Below, piece by piece: positions 5,463 to 8,066 of a stretch of 8,066 bases of DNA. The notes beneath the pieces were generated by a model. It saw nothing but the letters and a program-made list of their open reading frames with translations, was not told where the DNA came from and searched no databases. This DNA is from Pseudomonadota bacterium. Lineage in GTDB: Bacteria > Pseudomonadota > Gammaproteobacteria > Acidiferrobacterales > Acidiferrobacteraceae. The position numbers and the translations under genes were made by a program. How positions within the stretch are numbered: the first letter of the stretch is position 1; each line of letters opens with the position of its first letter. The stretch covers positions 1 to 8,066 of the forward strand of contig JAJZZU010000098.1 in NCBI GenBank assembly GCA_021797365.1, given 5' to 3'.

Positions 5463-5941
5463 TTCGGGTCGTATATTGGGATTCGGATGCTTTTCTTGCG
5501 CTCATTAATGAGGATAAGTCAGCGTCAGAAATGCAGGGGTGTAATGACGTGTGGGCCGCGTGCGAGAAAGGTCTTGTACATATTGTTACCTCTACCCTCA
5601 CAACTGCAGAGGTGATTCATAAGAAAGGTACACCAAAACTTGACTTGTCTAAGCGCCCTTTAGTAAGCAACTTTTTCCGGCAAGATTTTATCAGTCAGAA
5701 ACCGTTAACGAGGGAGATTGCGGAGCTTGCGAGGGATGTTGTCTGGGATTCAAACATTCAACCAAAAGACGCTGTGCATGTGGCGACTTGTGCCTACTAC
5801 AGAATTCGTGAGTTACATTCCTTTGATTCAAACCTGATCAAGAAAGAGAAGATAAGTGTTTCTGGATTCGAATTAGTCGTTCAAAATCCTCACGGACCGG
5901 CACAATCAGAGTTCATAGTTGAAAACACCAAAAAAATCTGA
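5459..5941 (+). CDS. PIN-domain ribonuclease (VapC-like candidate toxin)
   Basis: A 160-residue protein with the PIN fold signature. A first strand with Asp8 (VVYWDSDAFLALINED) is followed by Glu51 in TLTTAEVIH, Asp104 in IQPKDAVHVATCAYY and Asp123 in LHSFDSNLIK. These are the four acidic metal-binding positions expected for an active nuclease. The domain fills residues 1-140, and the last 20 are a polar tail. The length is slightly above that of classic VapC (about 130-140). The GTG start at 5459 overlaps the previous gene's stop, with GGAAGAG about nine bases upstream. In VapBC systems the toxin cuts tRNA or rRNA and is held by its partner. A similar plasmid-stabilising role is likely here but unproved. 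It ends 38 bases from the convergent traM-like gene. Confidence 0.8.
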   Translation: MIRVVYWDSDAFLALINEDKSASEMQGCNDVWAACEKGLVHIVTSTLTTAEVIHKKGTPKLDLSKRPLVSNFFRQDFISQKPLTREIAELARDVVWDSNIQPKDAVHVATCAYYRIRELHSFDSNLIKKEKISVSGFELVVQNPHGPAQSEFIVENTKKI

Positions 5942-5979
5942 TGGGTGAGGACAAGGGCTTTTTTATCTGCACTTCTCAA

Positions 5980-6705
5980 TCAATCACCCGAACTCGGCAC
6001 CACCAAACATGTCTCCCTCGGCGGGCACGACGCCGCCCGGTAAAGCGGCCCCACGAAGTTGATCTGTGGGGGGTCGCCGACGGCCGCCCGATGATAGGTC
6101 ACCGTAGAGGACAAAATGACTCTGTGATTCAGAATGCCGATCCCTGCCATCACCAGCATCCCCAAAACAAAAATCCCCGACAACAAGGTAGCCACTACAC
6201 CCCACCCTTCGGCCAACTTCCAGGCCAGACTTGCCTTGGCCTGTTCCTTGATGGCGTGCGCCAGATGGACCTTCCATTGCTCGACGAAGGCCGTGGCCTT
6301 TTCGGCCCCCATACGGTCGAGGCCTGCTGCGGCCTTCTGCAGGTCGGCAGCTCCCTTGCCCGCTGCATGCGCGATGGCGCCGACTAGCGCCTGGCCGGCT
6401 TCCACGGTTTTGTCCTCTATGGCCTGGGCCACGCCTTCCTTGAGATCATTGCTGGCACGCATGGTGCCTTGGTAGATCAAATCCGGGACCTTGCCGGTTT
6501 CTGCTACCAGTGTCTTCACATGCTGGCCCGCGACTTGCGCTGCGGCCGCTGCATCGATGACCGAGGCGACGAGCGCCCAGACCACATCATCCGCGCGGTG
6601 TACGCCTAAGTCGGAGGCCTTGCGTAAGAGCGCCTCGCGTAGCTCGGGCGGTAAGGATCCCAAGGCCGCGTCGCGGGCATTGCTGTTCGTATGCTCATCA
6701 CTCAT
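5980..6705 (-). CDS. TraM-like membrane-anchored transfer protein
   Basis: A 241-residue protein from ATG 6705, with GAGGAA upstream. Residues 15-50 (LPPELREALLRKASDLGVHR, then DVVWALVASVID) form an N-terminal helical domain. Residues 52-165 are a long Ala-rich amphipathic helix, probably coiled coil. Residues 169-192 are a single membrane segment. The final 49 residues would lie in the periplasm and contain two Cys (227, 233). The assignment rests mainly on gene order: DNA-binding protein, ParA-type ATPase, then a helical membrane-associated protein, as in traK-traL-traM of IncP plasmids. RP4 TraM is shorter (about 145 residues), so the fit is loose. It could instead be another mobilisation or partition accessory protein. 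It is last in the minus-strand operon. Confidence 0.6.
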   Translation of the reverse strand: MSDEHTNSNARDAALGSLPPELREALLRKASDLGVHRADDVVWALVASVIDAAAAAQVAGQHVKTLVAETGKVPDLIYQGTMRASNDLKEGVAQAIEDKTVEAGQALVGAIAHAAGKGAADLQKAAAGLDRMGAEKATAFVEQWKVHLAHAIKEQAKASLAWKLAEGWGVVATLLSGIFVLGMLVMAGIGILNHRVILSSTVTYHRAAVGDPPQINFVGPLYRAASCPPRETCLVVPSSGD

Positions 6706-6725
6706 ATTGCGTTCCTCGTTAAGAA

Positions 6726-6770
6726 GGGCCGGGGATCATGGGCCATACGGGCCGCAATGTACCCCGGCCC
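6726..6770. terminator. GC-rich 9-bp inverted repeat between traL- and traM-like genes
   Basis: GGGCCGGGG (6726-6734) and CCCCGGCCC (6762-6770) are perfect inverted copies flanking 27 bases that contain further GGCC elements. It occupies most of the 70-base gap between the two genes. It lacks a clear T-run on the minus strand, so full termination is doubtful. An attenuator or an mRNA-stabilising hairpin that sets unequal expression is more likely. Confidence 0.45.
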
Positions 6771-6775
6771 TGGGG

Positions 6776-7501
6776 TTAAACGACTGAGGCGATCGCCGCA
6801 TGCGCGAGTGCCAGCCAGCGTCGAAACAAAGCGCGCTCGGTGATCGTGAGGGCGGTTTTATCCTCACCCAGGATCGAGAAGGCACCCGGTGCGGCCAGGA
6901 TCTTGTCGCGCAGATCGTCGGGGCGCAGGGCCGGAATAGCCGCCTCTTTGCCCCCCGCGCTCATAAAGTCCGTGCGGCTTGGCGACTTGCTCCAATCAAA
7001 CTGCGCGGCGATCCCTAAGAACAGCGGAAAGAGCACCGAGCGGCGGGCCGGATCGACAACGGACAGGAGTCCCCGATCCAGCGATTTCAGGAGCGCGTCG
7101 GTGCTCGTGCGGTGCGGCCCGATACTGAATGTCACGACCAGTTCATACCCCACCGCACTGACGATCTCAGATAGGACCGGGGCCAGTTCGTCAATCGTGT
7201 CCCCGGCGCCGGCGGGCATATTGACTACGACATGCTGGCCAGCGGCCGCCGCGGCTTCCAGGACGTTGCCCAACTTGTTGAAGCTGGTCTCGGCGTCGCC
7301 GGCGCGGTTCAGATTGACCAGCGTCACGGGCACCGACCCGCGAAAACGCAAGGCAAGGTCGGGGATCCCGGCGTCGCCCTCAATCAACAAGACGGGGGCA
7401 CCCGTTGCCAGAAAGTGGTCGAGCGCCAAGGCCGCGGCCATAGACTTGCCGGTGCCGCCCTTGTCACCGTGGCTAATGAGAAGCTTGAGATTTTCGGTCA
7501 T
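6776..7501 (-). CDS. traL: TraL-like ParA/MinD-type ATPase
   Basis: A 241-residue protein from ATG 7501, with GAGAGGA just upstream. A TTG at 7516 would add five residues. Residues 11-21 (HGDKGGTGKSM) are a deviant Walker A with the signature Lys14 and catalytic Lys19. Residues 37-48 (VLLIEGDAGIPD) are the A' motif with Asp43. At 91-100 (VVVNMPAGAG) is the switch/Walker B strand, with Asn94 where Asp is usual. These mark the ParA/MinD/MobD/TraL group of dimerising ATPases. The length is equal to what I remember for RP4 TraL (241 residues). It lies between a small DNA-binding gene and a membrane-helix gene, as traL lies between traK and traM. The expected role is in conjugative DNA transfer, possibly positioning the relaxosome. 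A plasmid-partition ParA is the alternative, but no parB follows. Confidence 0.7.
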   Translation of the reverse strand: MTENLKLLISHGDKGGTGKSMAAALALDHFLATGAPVLLIEGDAGIPDLALRFRGSVPVTLVNLNRAGDAETSFNKLGNVLEAAAAAGQHVVVNMPAGAGDTIDELAPVLSEIVSAVGYELVVTFSIGPHRTSTDALLKSLDRGLLSVVDPARRSVLFPLFLGIAAQFDWSKSPSRTDFMSAGGKEAAIPALRPDDLRDKILAAPGAFSILGEDKTALTITERALFRRWLALAHAAIASVV

Positions 7502-7584
7502 GTTGGTTCCTCTCAAAGGGGCCGGACGATCCGACCCATTGGCAATAGCGGCAGGGGCGGAAATTACCTATCCCTGGAGGGGAC

Positions 7585-7932
7585 CTATCGGTCGAACTCG
7601 GCCCGGATCCGGTCGAGCTCCGACATCTGATCCGGTGCCACAGGGCGTTGCCCTGGAGGCGGGGGTAGGGGTGGTGCCGCCGGGGCCGCTTTCGCCGGCT
7701 GCGTGCTGGCTCGTGGTGCGGGCTTGGCGGCGGTTAATGCGGGCTCCGGCAAGGGCTTTTGCTCTGCGGTGTAGCGGCAGTGCTTCACCGCCCATTGGAG
7801 GCGTCGCGCCTTGACCTGAAATACATGGCCGATATCCGCCCACGTGAGCCCCGCCGCGCGGGCTTTGGCAATGGCCTCAAGATAGGGTGCGACGCGCGCG
7901 GTCAATCGTGTGGCCTGGTCATTGATGGTCAT
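7585..7932 (-). CDS. traK: TraK-like small DNA-binding transfer protein
   Basis: A 115-residue protein from ATG 7932, with AGAGGA about eight bases upstream. Residues 17-50 (YLEAIAKARAAGLTWADIGH and on through VFQVKARRLQWAVKH) form a helix-turn-helix resembling the TraK/MobC-type proteins that bind and bend oriT. Residues 57-100 are an Ala/Pro-rich linker, and the C-terminus (MSELDRIRAEFDR) is a short charged helix. It is first in the minus-strand operon, followed after 83 bases by the TraL-like ATPase, matching traK-traL-traM. The non-coding DNA upstream contains spaced repeats where a TraK-type protein would bind. The similarity is one of motif and context, so another small HTH regulator remains possible. 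Confidence 0.6.
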   Translation of the reverse strand: MTINDQATRLTARVAPYLEAIAKARAAGLTWADIGHVFQVKARRLQWAVKHCRYTAEQKPLPEPALTAAKPAPRASTQPAKAAPAAPPLPPPPGQRPVAPDQMSELDRIRAEFDR

Positions 7933-8066
7933 GTTGTGGTCCTCTGTTGTGACGCCGTTACCTGCCTAGCAGCGCGCGTGGAAATGGCCCCAATAGGAAC
8001 CCAACTCGGTACCAACTTTCACCACCCTCTCCCCACCTTGTCCGAACTCTGTCGCAACTGTGGCGT
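7933..8066. other. Candidate oriT region upstream of traK-like gene
   Basis: In IncP-type systems oriT lies between traK and the divergent traJ. This non-coding stretch runs from the traK-like start to the window end. It contains TTACCTGCC (7958-7966), which resembles the IncP-type nic core ATCCTG-C but with TA for AT before CCTG, and the 10-base string TGACGCCGTT, also present beside the RK2 nic as I remember it. It also holds a 15-base imperfect direct repeat (8003-8017, 8045-8059; 12 of 15 identical) spaced 42 bases, about four helical turns. The part beyond 8066 is missing, so the relaxase side cannot be seen. Confidence 0.4.
8003..8059. repeat. Helically phased 15-base direct repeat
   Basis: AACTCGGTACCAACT (8003-8017) and AACTCTGTCGCAACT (8045-8059) share 12 of 15 bases, and their starts are 42 bases apart. 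Each unit itself contains AACT at both ends. Phased repeats ahead of a traK-like gene fit binding sites for its product or for a relaxosome protein. Confidence 0.45.

Noticed and set aside
5942..5979. Terminator between the convergent operons
   Set aside because: There are A and T runs but no stem that pairs well around them.
6840..7814. 324-codon plus-strand frame across the traK/traL-like genes
   Set aside because: Antisense shadow in GC-rich DNA. The minus-strand frames carry a Walker A motif, HTH and good ribosome binding sites.

Overview
The window looks like part of an integrative, conjugative or mobilisable element from a proteobacterium. The GC content is moderate to high, and a 47-base tRNA-Glu 3' fragment matches the gammaproteobacterial tRNA-Glu(TTC) as I remember it. 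An Acidithiobacillus-like host would fit, but nothing here proves the species. I could run no searches, so family names come from visible motifs and gene order.

Left end (1-780): the first 37 codons of a tyrosine-recombinase integrase leave the window on the minus strand. Behind its start lies the 3' half of tRNA-Glu (205-251, minus strand), from the anticodon stem to the encoded CCA. There is no 5' half. Element-type DNA lies on both sides, which is the layout of an attP site (circular form) or of a junction between tandem copies. Short direct and inverted repeats on both sides could be integrase arm sites or operators. About 530 bases up to position 780 hold no convincing gene.

Replication block (781-3396, plus strand): four tightly packed genes encode a small helix-turn-helix protein, an unrecognised 253-residue protein, a phage O-like replication initiator with a winged-helix N-terminus, and a replication-P-like helicase-loader candidate. 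Inside the O-like gene (about 2151-2317) lie codon-phased 15-base repeats, a perfect 12-bp hairpin, a palindrome, an AT-rich tract of 14-base repeats and further hairpins. This is a strong candidate origin embedded in its own initiator gene, as in lambda.

Cargo block (3494-5941, plus strand): two overlapping membrane-protein genes of unknown role are followed by a coupled pair in AT-richer DNA. The pair is an unrecognised 249-residue protein and a PIN-domain nuclease with its acidic residues intact, a candidate toxin-antitoxin or stability module with an unusually large partner.

Transfer block (5980-8066, minus strand): a small DNA-binding protein, a ParA/MinD-type ATPase and a membrane-anchored helical protein match the order and general type of traK-traL-traM of IncP-type systems. 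The non-coding DNA upstream of the traK-like gene (7933-8066) is where oriT would lie. It contains spaced repeats and a weak nic-like sequence.

Together the window gives integration (int/att), autonomous replication (O/P with internal origin), maintenance (PIN pair) and transfer (traKLM/oriT) of one element.
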